Counted from the first letter of the stretch, positions 34,592 to 44,614 are shown. The stretch: 64,000 bases of DNA from Verrucomicrobiaceae bacterium (GCA_947458455.1 CANGYJ010000003.1:248001-312000), one strand, 5' to 3'. Translations and numbers: made by a program. The notes: a model not told the origin generated them from the letters alone.

Positions 34592-37500
34592 ATGAAAAAG
34601 ACCCCACTCACGCTCATTGCCTCTTTAATGACTGCGTCCGGCCTATTGGCGGACACCACACCGCATGTGCTCTCCGGCGGCTCGTTCTCTCAGAACTGGT
34701 CCAGTGCAGGGCTTATCACTGTCAATGATAGCTGGAGCGGTGTGCCGAGTATCACGGGCTACCTCGGTGATCTTTTTCCGTCAACCTCTACGACAGGCGT
34801 GGATCCACGGACCATCGTGACATCCAATGGCGTGGTTGATGTCATCGCCAATCAGACTGCCCCAAATACGAACACAGCAGGTGGCGTCGCCGAGTTTGCT
34901 ATCACAAACCCCGTCGTCGCCCTTCAAGGATCAGGCACGGCGGACGCGCCCTACCTTTCCATCTTTCTCAACACCACGGGGGTTCCTGCCGTAACGGTCT
35001 CCTACAAGCTGCGCGACATTGATGGCAGCGCTGACAATGCCGCTCAGCAGGTGGCGCTACAATACCGCATCGGCAGCACTGGAGACTTCACGGATGTGCC
35101 TGCGGGTTATGTTTCAGATGCCTCCTCGGGTCCTAATCTTGCCACGGTGGAGACAACCATGAATGTCACCCTGCCGGGTGCCGTCGTGGGGCAGGCGCTT
35201 GTCGAAGTGCGCATCATCACCACCAACGCCGGCGGCAGTGATGAATGGATCGGTATTGATGACATCGTAGTCTCGGCTAGTGACTCTATCGCACCTCTCG
35301 CGAGCACTTTTTCGCCTTTGGACAATGCCACGAGCGTGCCCGTGACCTCGACGCCGACGGTCACCTTCAATGAGAACGTCCAAAAAGGCACCGGCAGCAT
35401 CCTGATCAAGCGCGGCAGCGACAACACGACCTTTGAGAGCATCAACGTAACCTCCACGCAGGTCACGGTGGCAGGAGCGGCGGTGACGATCACGCCTTCG
35501 GCGAACTTCGCAAACTCCACCGGCTACTACATCGAGATTCCAGCAGGAGCCATTGAGGACACCTCTGGCAATGACTACGCGGGCATCAGCGGTGCCACGG
35601 CATGGAACTTCACCACCATCGCTCCTTCGGTGCTGCCAAACGTCTCCGAGACATTCGTCACTGGCTGGCGCGTCAATCCCACCGGCGCTAGCCAAGTGAC
35701 CGAATTTTATGCTGAGGGTAGCGGTCAGGGCACATTCGCTCGTTACGACTTGGGTGTGTTTAATTTCACCAAGCTTGACTTCGGTCTCAGTGGTTCCTCG
35801 CAGGTCACGGGGATCAACACGGCGGAATTCACCCTTCGTCAAAACAATCGCACCTTCAGCGTGGGCACGCAGTTTGAGTTCTTCCTCACCACGGATGCGC
35901 CCACGGGGAAGACCTTCAATCCAGCTACGGCCAATGGCATCGACGCCGCACAGTTCACCAATGCCCCGATCTCGCTCGGCCAGTTCGCTTACACACCGAC
36001 GGCGGTGGACCCTACCTTTCACACGTTCACGCTGACGCTTAGCCCCACGGCCAATGCAACGCTCGCAGCCCGCATCAATACGGGCGAGGACTTCAGCCTG
36101 ATCATCGCGGCGGTCAATGCACCTGATGCCATCACCTTCTCAGGCAAGGGCAATACCTTTGATCCTGGCGATCCTGCATTGAAGCTCACGGTGAACGAAA
36201 CGACCGGTGTAGATACCACCGCGCCGACGGTGATCTTTTTCACACCTGCGGATGGCAGCGGCGGTCTGCCGATCGCTTCGAATCTGCGCATCAATTTCAA
36301 TGAGATCGTCCAAAAAGGCACCACCGGCACGATCACGATTCTCCGCAGCAGTGACAACTCGGTCTTCGAGACCATCCCAGTCACGAGCAGCCAAATCACG
36401 GTGAATCTCGGAACAGTCACGATTGATCCCACGGCCTCAATGGAGTCCGCCGTGGGTTATTATGTGCAAATCAGCGCTGGAGCCATTGAAGACACTACCG
36501 GCAATGATTTCGTCGGCATCGCCGATACGACGACGTGGAACTTCAACACCGCGCAGCCGCCGATCACGAACCTGGGGCCGTTCGCCGCCTCGCAGAATGC
36601 TCCAGCGGGCACGGTGGTGGGTCAGCTCAACACGAACATCAATGGCAAGGAAGGCATCAAATACAGCATCCTTGGCGGCAGCGGTGCCACAGCGATGATG
36701 AAGGCCGTTCCTGGCAATGGCTACCTCGTGACGCCGATCTTCACCATCGGCGATACCATCACCGGAGCCACCGGAGCACTCAATGCGACCTCTACAGGCA
36801 ATTTCTCACCCGTGGGCACGCTCGACGGTCTCGGCGCCTTTTCGCTGAATGCGAACACGGTGCGTGTCTTCAGCAATCACGAGATCGAACTCCCCGCCAG
36901 CGGCTCCGCAGGCTATCCCTACACTCTCGCCAACGGCACGGTGATCACCAAAGGCGGCGCACGCATCAGCTACTGGGACATTGATAAATCGACGCGCCGT
37001 GTCGTCGATGGCGGTCTCGCCATCGCCCGCATGTATGACCGCACGGGCGCGGTGGTCACGAGCACGGCGCAGCTCGAACTGGGCGGCCTTGATCGCATTT
37101 GCTCGTCCTCTCTTTTCGAACCCAATCTGTGGGGCGCAGGCCGTGGCCTTGTGGATCGCACTTACTTCATGGGTGAGGAGACCTCGACCTTCTTCGGCCA
37201 TCCACACGGCGGCACGATGTGGGCACTCGATACCTCGAATGGCGATCTTTGGGCGCTGCCGGACTTTGGCCGCGGCTCCTGGGAAAATGCCGCGCTCGTC
37301 GATACGGGCACCACGACCCATGTGGCCTTCCTTTTGGGTGATGATGCGCAGTCTCGCCCGCTCATCCTTTATGTTGGCGAAAAGAGCACTGCCCCTGGAG
37401 CCAACTTCGTCGAGCGCAACGGCCTCAAAGGCGGCCAGCTTTATGTGTGGAAGACCACCGGCGGCAATACCACGCCGCAGCAGTTCAACGGCACTGGAGC

Positions 37501-40500
37501 CACACGCACGGGCACCTGGGTCGCAGTGAATGCACGGAACATCGCCAATGCGGGCACCGCTGGTCACGATGCCCAAGGCTATAAAAACGACACCACCTTT
37601 GGCACGGAGGCAAGTGGCCTCGGCGCGTTCCTTTTCTCACGTCCAGAAGATCTCAGCACCAGCCCCGCGGATGGCAGCATCGTGGCCTTCACTTCCACCG
37701 GGCGTGGCAGCGTGTATCCACTGGATAACTGGGGAGACACCTATGTGCTCGATATTGATTTCAACGGTAGCGCCTTGCCTACCGCCGGTAATATTCGCAT
37801 CGCCTACGACGGCGATGACGCCGGTGGCGGCCAGTTCATGAGTCCTGAAGAAGGTCTGCGCTGCCCTGACAACCTCGACTGGGCGGACGATGGTTTTCTT
37901 TATGTTCAGGAAGATCAGTCGAACCAAGTGGGCAGCTTCGGTGCGGCTGGTTTTGAGACTTCCATCTGGAAACTCAATCCCACCACCGGCGCAGCCACAC
38001 GCCTCACACAGACAGACCGCAGCACGGTGATGCCACTCGGCTCCACGGACACCAATCCGGGTGATGTGGGCAATTGGGAATCCTCTGGCATCATCGACGT
38101 GTCATCACTGTTCGGCGAGGCAGCGGGCACGCTCTTCCTTTTCGATATCCAGGCGCACAGCGTGACAAATGGCCTCATCTCATCGAAGCAGCTTTTTGAA
38201 GGCGGCCAGCTATGCTTCCTCGAGGCCGGCATCGGCAAAGGTGCCTTCAAAGTGAATCCCAACACCGGCATCATCTCCATCGCCAATGTGGACGCCATCG
38301 ACATGGCCTCGCAGCCTTCGCATGAGCTGCGCTTGCAGGCCTTTGACGGCACCAACCACACGCTGAACCAAGTCACGGTGAACATCACCAACACGGGCGT
38401 CACCAGCACGAACAACTTCAAAGCCGCCACTTACAACGTTAGCCACTTCCGCGCCACTGCGGGCGCTTTGATCACGGATCTCGCGGGTGTCAACACGACG
38501 CAAAGCGCTAACATCGCCCGAGTCATCCAGCGCAACAACGCCGACGTGATCCTCATCAATGAATTCGACTACGACGCGAAGGGCGAGGCCTTGAAGCGCT
38601 TCCAGGAGAACTACCTCGAAGTCGGTCAAAGCGGCGAGGCGCCCGTTTATTACCCTTATGCCTTCATCGCGCCCTCAAACACCGGCATCGCCTCCGGCTT
38701 CGACCTCGACAACAACGGCAGCGTCGTCACCACCCCTGGTGCGACTGGCTACGGCGAGGACGCCCTCGGCTTCGGCACCTTCCCCGGCCAGTATTCCTTT
38801 GTGGTGCTCTCAAAGCATCCTATCGACACCGCGAACATCCGCACCTTCCAGAAATTCCTTTGGAAAGACATGCCGGGCGCCGTGCTGCCGGACAATCCAA
38901 ACATCGCCGGCACGGGAGACTGGTATTCGCCCGCTGAGCTGAACGTGTATCGCCTCTCCTCGAAAAATCACGCCGATGTGCCCGTGCTCATCAATGGCAC
39001 GCCGGTCCACATCCTCGCCAGCCATCCCACGCCGCCTGTGTTTGATGCGCCTGGAGCAGGTCTGCCCTGGATCGCTGGTGTCGATCACAATGGCCGCCGC
39101 AACAGCGATGAAATCCGCTTCTGGTCCGATTACATCAACCCCGCCGCCTCCACCTACATCTACGACGATACCGAGACATCTATCGCTCCAGGCGGTGGCC
39201 TCGCTCCAAACTCGCGCTTTATCATCTGCGGCGATCAAAACGCGGATAACAACGAAGGTGACAGCACCGATCCGGCCATCAAGCAGCTCATCGGCGGCAT
39301 TGCCACGGTTGGCGGTGCAGTCATTCCAGCGAACCCGCTGGTGAACAGCACCTTTGTCCCCGCTGGTGGCGCAGGCCCGCAGCCGGATGATACCGCAGAC
39401 TTCAGCGGCGGTGTGCGTGTGGACTACGCGCTTCCATCCATCTTCGGTTTCGATACGCCCACTGGCGGCGTCTTCTGGCCCGGCGCTGGCGATCCGATGA
39501 GCGGTGCCGTGGCCGCCTCTGATCACCACCTCGTCTTCGTGAATCTCACGCTCAACGGCGTCACGCTGCCGCCGAGCACGAATTTGACCAACTACTATGC
39601 CCCCGCGTCCGGGTTGACTGGCTCCGCGCTGCAAACTGCCCTCCACAACATCATCGACGACCATGTCATCATTGATTACAACACCGTGGACGACGTCATT
39701 CGCATCATTGATGAAGCCGCTAACGACAGCAGCGCCGTGCGCCTTCTTTACTCCAACGCCAACCTGCCCAAGACCTCATCGAGCTGGAACCGCGAGCACG
39801 TCTGGCCCCGTAGCGACGGCGTCGGCGATGAAGGTGCTGACTACAGCGACATCCATCACCTCTTCCCCTGCAAAGACACCGTCAACAGCCTGCGCTCGAA
39901 TTTCCCCTTTGATGAGAGCACGAATAATTTCAGTGATTCATTTGCGCCGGAGTCATTCAGAGACGGCGATTCTTGGGAGCCGCTGGATCGCGACAAAGGC
40001 GTCGTCGCCCGTGCGCTTCTCTACATGATGACCCGCTACGACGGCAGCGATGTGCTCAGCAGTGATCTCATCCTCGCCAACAACACCTCAGCCACTGGCA
40101 CGCATGGCGTCCTCAGCACCCTGCTCGCCTGGCACGCGGCGCATCCGCCGACCGACTATGAGCGCAATCGCAACAACGCCATCTACTCCGGCGTGAATGT
40201 CAGCGGCATCATTCGCGCTCAGGGCAATCGCAATCCCTTCATCGACTTCCCGCAGTTCGCGGATGCCATTTTCCTCAGCACCGCCGTGCAGTCCTTCAAC
40301 AAATGGCAGGTGCAGCGCTTCAACTTCGCCCAGCTCCAAAACACCGCCCTCACTGGACCAAACGGCGATGCGGATGGTGACGGCCGCAGCAACTACGCCG
40401 AATTCCTCCTCGGCGGCAATCCCGCCGCTGGTAACGATGAGCCCCTCGCTGCCGCCCGCACCGGAAACAACCTCACCCTTACCTTCCGCCGCCCCAAAGG

Positions 40501-40669
40501 CATCACCGAGCAGGTCCGCATCGAAGTCTCCAGCGATCTCAGCATCTGGACCACCGTCCCCGGTTGGGAAACCGCCTCCGTCATCACCGACGAAGGCGAC
40601 TACCAGCGCCTCGACTACACGTTCACGATCACCCTCGACGGCAAATTCTACCGTGTGGTGTTTCAATAA
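34592..40669 (+). CDS. Giant exported protein (~2,025 aa): PhoX-like phosphatase + EEP nuclease/phosphatase + endonuclease I
   Basis: Signal peptide MKKTPLTLIASLMTASGLLA. Layout by residue: N-terminal beta domain to 225; Big_5/SwmB Ig-like 231-348; a beta domain 349-538; second Big_5 538-652; PhoX/DUF839-like domain about 683-1263 with NHEIELPASG, GEETSTFFGHPHGGTMWALD and WADDGFLYVQEDQSN; endonuclease/exonuclease/phosphatase (EEP) domain 1273-1656 with ATYNVSHF, LINEFDYDAKGEAL, GDQNADNN and SDHHLVFVNL; endonuclease I domain 1663-1886 with the catalytic WNREHVWPRSDG, DIHHLFPCKDTVNSLRSN and ALLYMMTRYDG; a C-terminal TSP3-like calcium loop (DADGDGRSNYAEFLLG) plus beta domain ending FYRVVFQ. PhoX is a Ca/Fe phosphomonoesterase and endonuclease I cuts DNA, so one chain could degrade extracellular DNA and dephosphorylate the products. 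The ATG at 34559 would add 11 residues before the signal and is rejected. Confidence 0.88.
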   Translation: MKKTPLTLIASLMTASGLLADTTPHVLSGGSFSQNWSSAGLITVNDSWSGVPSITGYLGDLFPSTSTTGVDPRTIVTSNGVVDVIANQTAPNTNTAGGVAEFAITNPVVALQGSGTADAPYLSIFLNTTGVPAVTVSYKLRDIDGSADNAAQQVALQYRIGSTGDFTDVPAGYVSDASSGPNLATVETTMNVTLPGAVVGQALVEVRIITTNAGGSDEWIGIDDIVVSASDSIAPLASTFSPLDNATSVPVTSTPTVTFNENVQKGTGSILIKRGSDNTTFESINVTSTQVTVAGAAVTITPSANFANSTGYYIEIPAGAIEDTSGNDYAGISGATAWNFTTIAPSVLPNVSETFVTGWRVNPTGASQVTEFYAEGSGQGTFARYDLGVFNFTKLDFGLSGSSQVTGINTAEFTLRQNNRTFSVGTQFEFFLTTDAPTGKTFNPATANGIDAAQFTNAPISLGQFAYTPTAVDPTFHTFTLTLSPTANATLAARINTGEDFSLIIAAVNAPDAITFSGKGNTFDPGDPALKLTVNETTGVDTTAPTVIFFTPADGSGGLPIASNLRINFNEIVQKGTTGTITILRSSDNSVFETIPVTSSQITVNLGTVTIDPTASMESAVGYYVQISAGAIEDTTGNDFVGIADTTTWNFNTAQPPITNLGPFAASQNAPAGTVVGQLNTNINGKEGIKYSILGGSGATAMMKAVPGNGYLVTPIFTIGDTITGATGALNATSTGNFSPVGTLDGLGAFSLNANTVRVFSNHEIELPASGSAGYPYTLANGTVITKGGARISYWDIDKSTRRVVDGGLAIARMYDRTGAVVTSTAQLELGGLDRICSSSLFEPNLWGAGRGLVDRTYFMGEETSTFFGHPHGGTMWALDTSNGDLWALPDFGRGSWENAALVDTGTTTHVAFLLGDDAQSRPLILYVGEKSTAPGANFVERNGLKGGQLYVWKTTGGNTTPQQFNGTGATRTGTWVAVNARNIANAGTAGHDAQGYKNDTTFGTEASGLGAFLFSRPEDLSTSPADGSIVAFTSTGRGSVYPLDNWGDTYVLDIDFNGSALPTAGNIRIAYDGDDAGGGQFMSPEEGLRCPDNLDWADDGFLYVQEDQSNQVGSFGAAGFETSIWKLNPTTGAATRLTQTDRSTVMPLGSTDTNPGDVGNWESSGIIDVSSLFGEAAGTLFLFDIQAHSVTNGLISSKQLFEGGQLCFLEAGIGKGAFKVNPNTGIISIANVDAIDMASQPSHELRLQAFDGTNHTLNQVTVNITNTGVTSTNNFKAATYNVSHFRATAGALITDLAGVNTTQSANIARVIQRNNADVILINEFDYDAKGEALKRFQENYLEVGQSGEAPVYYPYAFIAPSNTGIASGFDLDNNGSVVTTPGATGYGEDALGFGTFPGQYSFVVLSKHPIDTANIRTFQKFLWKDMPGAVLPDNPNIAGTGDWYSPAELNVYRLSSKNHADVPVLINGTPVHILASHPTPPVFDAPGAGLPWIAGVDHNGRRNSDEIRFWSDYINPAASTYIYDDTETSIAPGGGLAPNSRFIICGDQNADNNEGDSTDPAIKQLIGGIATVGGAVIPANPLVNSTFVPAGGAGPQPDDTADFSGGVRVDYALPSIFGFDTPTGGVFWPGAGDPMSGAVAASDHHLVFVNLTLNGVTLPPSTNLTNYYAPASGLTGSALQTALHNIIDDHVIIDYNTVDDVIRIIDEAANDSSAVRLLYSNANLPKTSSSWNREHVWPRSDGVGDEGADYSDIHHLFPCKDTVNSLRSNFPFDESTNNFSDSFAPESFRDGDSWEPLDRDKGVVARALLYMMTRYDGSDVLSSDLILANNTSATGTHGVLSTLLAWHAAHPPTDYERNRNNAIYSGVNVSGIIRAQGNRNPFIDFPQFADAIFLSTAVQSFNKWQVQRFNFAQLQNTALTGPNGDADGDGRSNYAEFLLGGNPAAGNDEPLAAARTGNNLTLTFRRPKGITEQVRIEVSSDLSIWTTVPGWETASVITDEGDYQRLDYTFTITLDGKFYRVVFQ

Positions 40670-40679
40670 GCCACGTTGC

Positions 40680-40904
40680 ATGCAAAAGCTCGTCACCATA
40701 TACCTCGACAACATGGCCTACGAAGGCTCCACCATGTTCAAAGGCCACGCTGGCAAACACGGCCATGTCGAAGAGCATCTGAAGACCGAATTCGCCGAAG
40801 GCTGGTGGATCGTCTCCACTACCGCCTTCGGCGGATCAGCCGATGGTTATACCGCCCGCGGCTGGCTCGCTGTCGTATTGGAGAAGAACACGGAGGTGAC
40901 TTGA
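40680..40904 (+). CDS. Small protein of unknown function (74 aa)
   Basis: Begins MQKLVTIYLDNMAYEGSTMF, contains a His/Gly-rich centre (KGHAGKHGHVEEHLK) and ends with beta-strand-rich FAEGWWIVSTTAFGGSADG and a hydrophobic strand GWLAVVLEK. It resembles small DUF4177-type proteins in layout (an N-terminal strand and a helix followed by GW-I-V-S strands), but that is only an impression. It starts 11 bases after the giant nuclease gene and its stop directly abuts the GTG of the subtilisin gene. The Shine-Dalgarno GGAGG of the next gene lies inside its last codons. The three genes are probably one transcript. Confidence 0.7.
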   Translation: MQKLVTIYLDNMAYEGSTMFKGHAGKHGHVEEHLKTEFAEGWWIVSTTAFGGSADGYTARGWLAVVLEKNTEVT

Positions 40905-43900
40905 GTGCCGCGCCTTCATCTCCTCATTGCTCTGTGTTTGTTTCCCCTGGCTTTGCAGGCCCAGTCTTTGGTGACACTGCCGGAGGCGCATCGCATCGCC
41001 ACGGAGCATGGCGAGCGGGTGTATGAAGTCGCCACGGATGAACTGGCGGTGGAGGATGCCAGCGGTCAGCAGCAGGTGCAGAAGCAAGCGGTGGTGGCTA
41101 CTGCGCAGGCGGCGCGAGTGAGGGCAGTAACTTTGAAGGGCGATTTGGTCCTGTATGAGCAAGGCAGGCCGCGTGACGATGGTTCCCGCCGCATCGTGCG
41201 AAAGCAGCTCGCGGTGCTGCTGCGGCCTGGGACGGATGTGCAGGCGGTGGCTGCGGCTATGGGATTGAGAGCCGTGGGAACGCATCCGAGTGTGAAGGGC
41301 TATGTCATGTTTGAAGCGGCGGACTCGGGCGCGGCGCTGCTGGCGGTGACGGAATTGCGTGCGCGTGCGGAGGTGCTCTCCGCCGATCCCCAGCTCGCAA
41401 AGCAACAGCGCAAACGCTTTGTCCCGAACGACACCTTGTTTTCCCAGCAGTGGCACCTGCGCAACACGACGGCGGTGGATCGCGATGTCAATGTTACCAC
41501 CGTGTGGGACAGCTACAAAGGCAGCGGCATCCGCATTGGCATCGTCGATGACGGACTGCAAACGACGCATCCCGATCTCAGCGTGAACACCGATCTCGTG
41601 AATGATCGTGATTGGAACGATGCGACCCCCGATGATCCGAATCCTGTGCTCAGCGCGGACTTTCACGGCACGTCTTGCGCGGGTGTGGCGGCGGCGCGGG
41701 GTAATAACAACCTCGGCGTGAGCGGTGCTGCGCCTGAGGCCACGCTCGTGGGCTTGAGATTGATCGGAGCCGCCACCACGGATGCGCAGGAGGCGGAGGC
41801 GCTGGGTTATAAAAACGACATCATCCAGATCAAAAGCAATTCTTGGGGCCCAGCCGATGATGGCATCACGCTCGAAGGCCCCGGCCCCCTTACGCTGGCC
41901 GCGCTGCAATCCGCCACCACCAGCGGTCGTGGCGGAAAAGGCAGCATCATCCTTTGGGCAGGCGGAAATGGCGGCGACGTGGGTGACAACTCGAACTACG
42001 ACGGCTACGCGAACAGCATCTACACCATCGCCGTGGCCGCACTGGGCAATGACGGACTACGCTCTTACTACAGCGAGCCGGGGGCGAACCTCGTCGTGAC
42101 GGCCCCCTCCAGCGGTGGCCCGCTGGGCATTGTCACCACCGACCTCGTCGGCAGCAGTGGTTACAACACGGGCAGCGTTGCAGGCGAACTCTCCGATACA
42201 AACTACACGAACGACTTCGGCGGCACCTCGTCCGCCACGCCGCTCGCCGCAGGCTGTGTCGCCCTTGTGCTGCAGGCCAATCCCAACCTTGGTTGGCGCG
42301 ATGTTCAGGAGATCCTCATTCGCAGCGCCACGAAGGTGGATCCCGCCAATGCGGACTGGGTGAACAACGCTGCTGGTTTCCATTTCAACCACAACTATGG
42401 CGCGGGTCTCATCAATACCCAGGCTGCAGTCACGATGGCCTCCAGCTGGACGAATCTGCCCGCCGCCACGAATACCACCAGCGCCCAGAGTGCGCTCAGC
42501 GTGGCTATCCCGGATAACAATGCCACCGGCATCACGCGCAGCTTTGACCTCAGTACGAGCAATCTCCGCGTGGAGCAGGCCACCGTCACCGTGAGCATCA
42601 GCCATGCCTCGCGCGGACACCTCGTCGTCACGCTCACATCACCGGCAGGCACGGTGAGCCGCCTTACCGAGAAGCACTCCGACACCGGCAATGACTACAG
42701 TGCATGGACCTTGAGCACCGTGCGCTGCTGGGGTGAAAACTCGCAGGGAACCTGGACGCTGCGTGTGAGTGATGTCACTAGCGGCACCGCCGGCACGCTC
42801 ACCGCCGCATCATTGACTGTGCATGGCACCGTCGCCGGACCGGTCAATCAGCCGCCGGTGATCAGCGCCGCCACGCTGTCACAAAACGGCACGGTCTTTA
42901 CCGATCAAAGCCTCACTCTCGGCACCATCAGCACCAGCGATCCGGAAGGCGATGCCATCACCCTGGCCTATCAATGGCAGCGCAGCACCGATAACCTCAC
43001 CTTCACCGACATCGCCTCAGCCACGGGTGCAAGCCTGGCCCTCAGCGATGTGCACAGCGGCGGCGTCATTCGCTGCCGCATCACGCCGAGCGCGAACACG
43101 CAAACCGGCGCCGCGTTTATCACCGATGCCGTCACTGTGAACCGCAGGCCCGCTCGCATCGCCCAAGTCGGCACGAGCTACAGCTATGACTCCGATCTCT
43201 TTCTCGTCAGCAATGCCACCAGCTTCAGCCGCGACCTCATCATCAACGAATTCAGCCAGGGGGCTCAATCCGGGGCCAATCGCGAGTGGTGTGAGCTGCT
43301 CGTTTTGAAAACCACGGACCTGCGCGGCTTCACCCTCGCGGATCGTTCAGGCACCTACACCACCTTTGCCAATGTCGCCCTCTGGAGCGCCGTGGCACCC
43401 GGCACCACCATCGTCATCTTCAAAGCCACCGAACGCGATGCCATACTGCCCGCGACAGACGATCTCGATCCTGCGGATCGCGTGCTCGTCATCGGCCACA
43501 GCAACACCAGCGCCTTCACCGGCGGCACCTGGGGTGGCCTCAGCAACTCCGGCGCGGAAGCACTCATCATTCGCAACACCAGCGCCCAGATCGTGGACGC
43601 CGTGTCCTTCAACAACGACAACGTCTATGATGCCAAGCTCGCCTCGGTCGGCAGCACGAAGGCCGCCTTTTACAGCGGCGACACCGAAACAGGAGTGGAT
43701 TCCCCGGCGCAATGGACCATCGGCAATGCCAGCGCCGCCACACCCGGCGCAGGCAATGGTGGCATCAATACCACCTTCGTCTCCAATCTGCGCAGCGGCG
43801 TCTTCAGCCTACAGCCGCAGTTCCGCCTTGCCGCCACGAGTGCCAGCGTGCCCGGCTTGTCGCTGGATGCAGCCACTGGCCTGCTCGCTGGCATCCCTGT

Positions 43901-44540
43901 GACCGCAGGCGTTTATCCCATCGTCATCGAGCGCTTCGTCGGCAGCGTCGTGGTTGGCCAGAGCTACACGCTGCTCGTCACCACCGACACCGCCGCAGGC
44001 ACCATCCCTGCCGGGCAAACATGGACCCCTGACAGCAGCACTACCTTCGCTGGCGATCTCCAGGTGTTCGGCAATCTCGACACCAATGGGCAAACCGTGA
44101 CCGTGAACGGCACCCTAAATATTTCAGGCACGATCACGAACAATACGGGCATCATCGCCTATCTGCACCGCAGTGGCCCGCTGCCGCCGGGGCAGATACG
44201 ACTCATTGCCAATCCGGCCAACGACATCTCCGATCCCGATGGCGACGGCACTCCCAACCTTCTAGAGTATCTGCTCGGAACCGATCCCTCCGCCAGCGAA
44301 CCCAACCCAGTGCAAGTTATCGCTCCAGGCCATCAGTTGCACCTCCAGTTTCGTTTTCCCCACGGCATCGCCGGTGTCACACCCACCGTCGAGGTCACCG
44401 ATGATCTCGCCCAATGGCAATCCGGCACCGGTCACACGGAGCAGGTGAGTGACACTTTAAGCAGCGGCTTCCGCGCCCTCGTCATCCGCGATGCCGTGCC
44501 CGGCCCGCAGCGCTTCATTCGCCTCCGCGTGACGCGCTAG
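40905..44540 (+). CDS. Exported subtilisin-like serine protease (S8) with P-domain and lamin-tail domain
   Basis: 1,211 residues with a GTG start, supported by GGAGG eight bases upstream. The signal peptide is PRLHLLIALCLFPLALQAQ. The S8 domain spans about 198-482: catalytic Asp in IGIVDDGLQTTHPDL, His in FHGTSCAGVAAARG, oxyanion Asn in WAGGNGGD and Ser in FGGTSSATPLAAGC. A kexin-type P/homo-B domain (about 528-642, ending LTVHGTVAG) follows, then an Ig-like region, a lamin-tail domain (DLIINEFSQG...REWCELLVL, about 772-938), and a C-terminal TSP3-like loop DPDGDGTPNLLEYLLGTDP with a beta domain ending FIRLRVTR. The residues before 198 look like a pro-region. Probably a cell-surface or secreted endoprotease. 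Kexin-like layouts usually cut after basic residues, but specificity is not determined. Confidence 0.9.
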   Translation: MPRLHLLIALCLFPLALQAQSLVTLPEAHRIATEHGERVYEVATDELAVEDASGQQQVQKQAVVATAQAARVRAVTLKGDLVLYEQGRPRDDGSRRIVRKQLAVLLRPGTDVQAVAAAMGLRAVGTHPSVKGYVMFEAADSGAALLAVTELRARAEVLSADPQLAKQQRKRFVPNDTLFSQQWHLRNTTAVDRDVNVTTVWDSYKGSGIRIGIVDDGLQTTHPDLSVNTDLVNDRDWNDATPDDPNPVLSADFHGTSCAGVAAARGNNNLGVSGAAPEATLVGLRLIGAATTDAQEAEALGYKNDIIQIKSNSWGPADDGITLEGPGPLTLAALQSATTSGRGGKGSIILWAGGNGGDVGDNSNYDGYANSIYTIAVAALGNDGLRSYYSEPGANLVVTAPSSGGPLGIVTTDLVGSSGYNTGSVAGELSDTNYTNDFGGTSSATPLAAGCVALVLQANPNLGWRDVQEILIRSATKVDPANADWVNNAAGFHFNHNYGAGLINTQAAVTMASSWTNLPAATNTTSAQSALSVAIPDNNATGITRSFDLSTSNLRVEQATVTVSISHASRGHLVVTLTSPAGTVSRLTEKHSDTGNDYSAWTLSTVRCWGENSQGTWTLRVSDVTSGTAGTLTAASLTVHGTVAGPVNQPPVISAATLSQNGTVFTDQSLTLGTISTSDPEGDAITLAYQWQRSTDNLTFTDIASATGASLALSDVHSGGVIRCRITPSANTQTGAAFITDAVTVNRRPARIAQVGTSYSYDSDLFLVSNATSFSRDLIINEFSQGAQSGANREWCELLVLKTTDLRGFTLADRSGTYTTFANVALWSAVAPGTTIVIFKATERDAILPATDDLDPADRVLVIGHSNTSAFTGGTWGGLSNSGAEALIIRNTSAQIVDAVSFNNDNVYDAKLASVGSTKAAFYSGDTETGVDSPAQWTIGNASAATPGAGNGGINTTFVSNLRSGVFSLQPQFRLAATSASVPGLSLDAATGLLAGIPVTAGVYPIVIERFVGSVVVGQSYTLLVTTDTAAGTIPAGQTWTPDSSTTFAGDLQVFGNLDTNGQTVTVNGTLNISGTITNNTGIIAYLHRSGPLPPGQIRLIANPANDISDPDGDGTPNLLEYLLGTDPSASEPNPVQVIAPGHQLHLQFRFPHGIAGVTPTVEVTDDLAQWQSGTGHTEQVSDTLSSGFRALVIRDAVPGPQRFIRLRVTR

Positions 44541-44567
44541 TCGTCATCACCCTTGACGCCAGTGTGG

Positions 44568-44607
44568 CGCAGCCGTCCCGGCTGCGTCAGATGAGCCCAG
44601 AGGGCTC
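44568..44607. terminator. Two consecutive hairpins between convergent genes
   Basis: CGCAGCCG / CGGCTGCG with a three-base loop (44568-44586) and GAGCCC / GGGCTC (44593-44607) lie between the protease gene and the convergent small membrane gene. There is no T-run, so they may act as a bidirectional terminator or a repeat element. Confidence 0.55.
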
Positions 44608-44614
44608 AACCACA

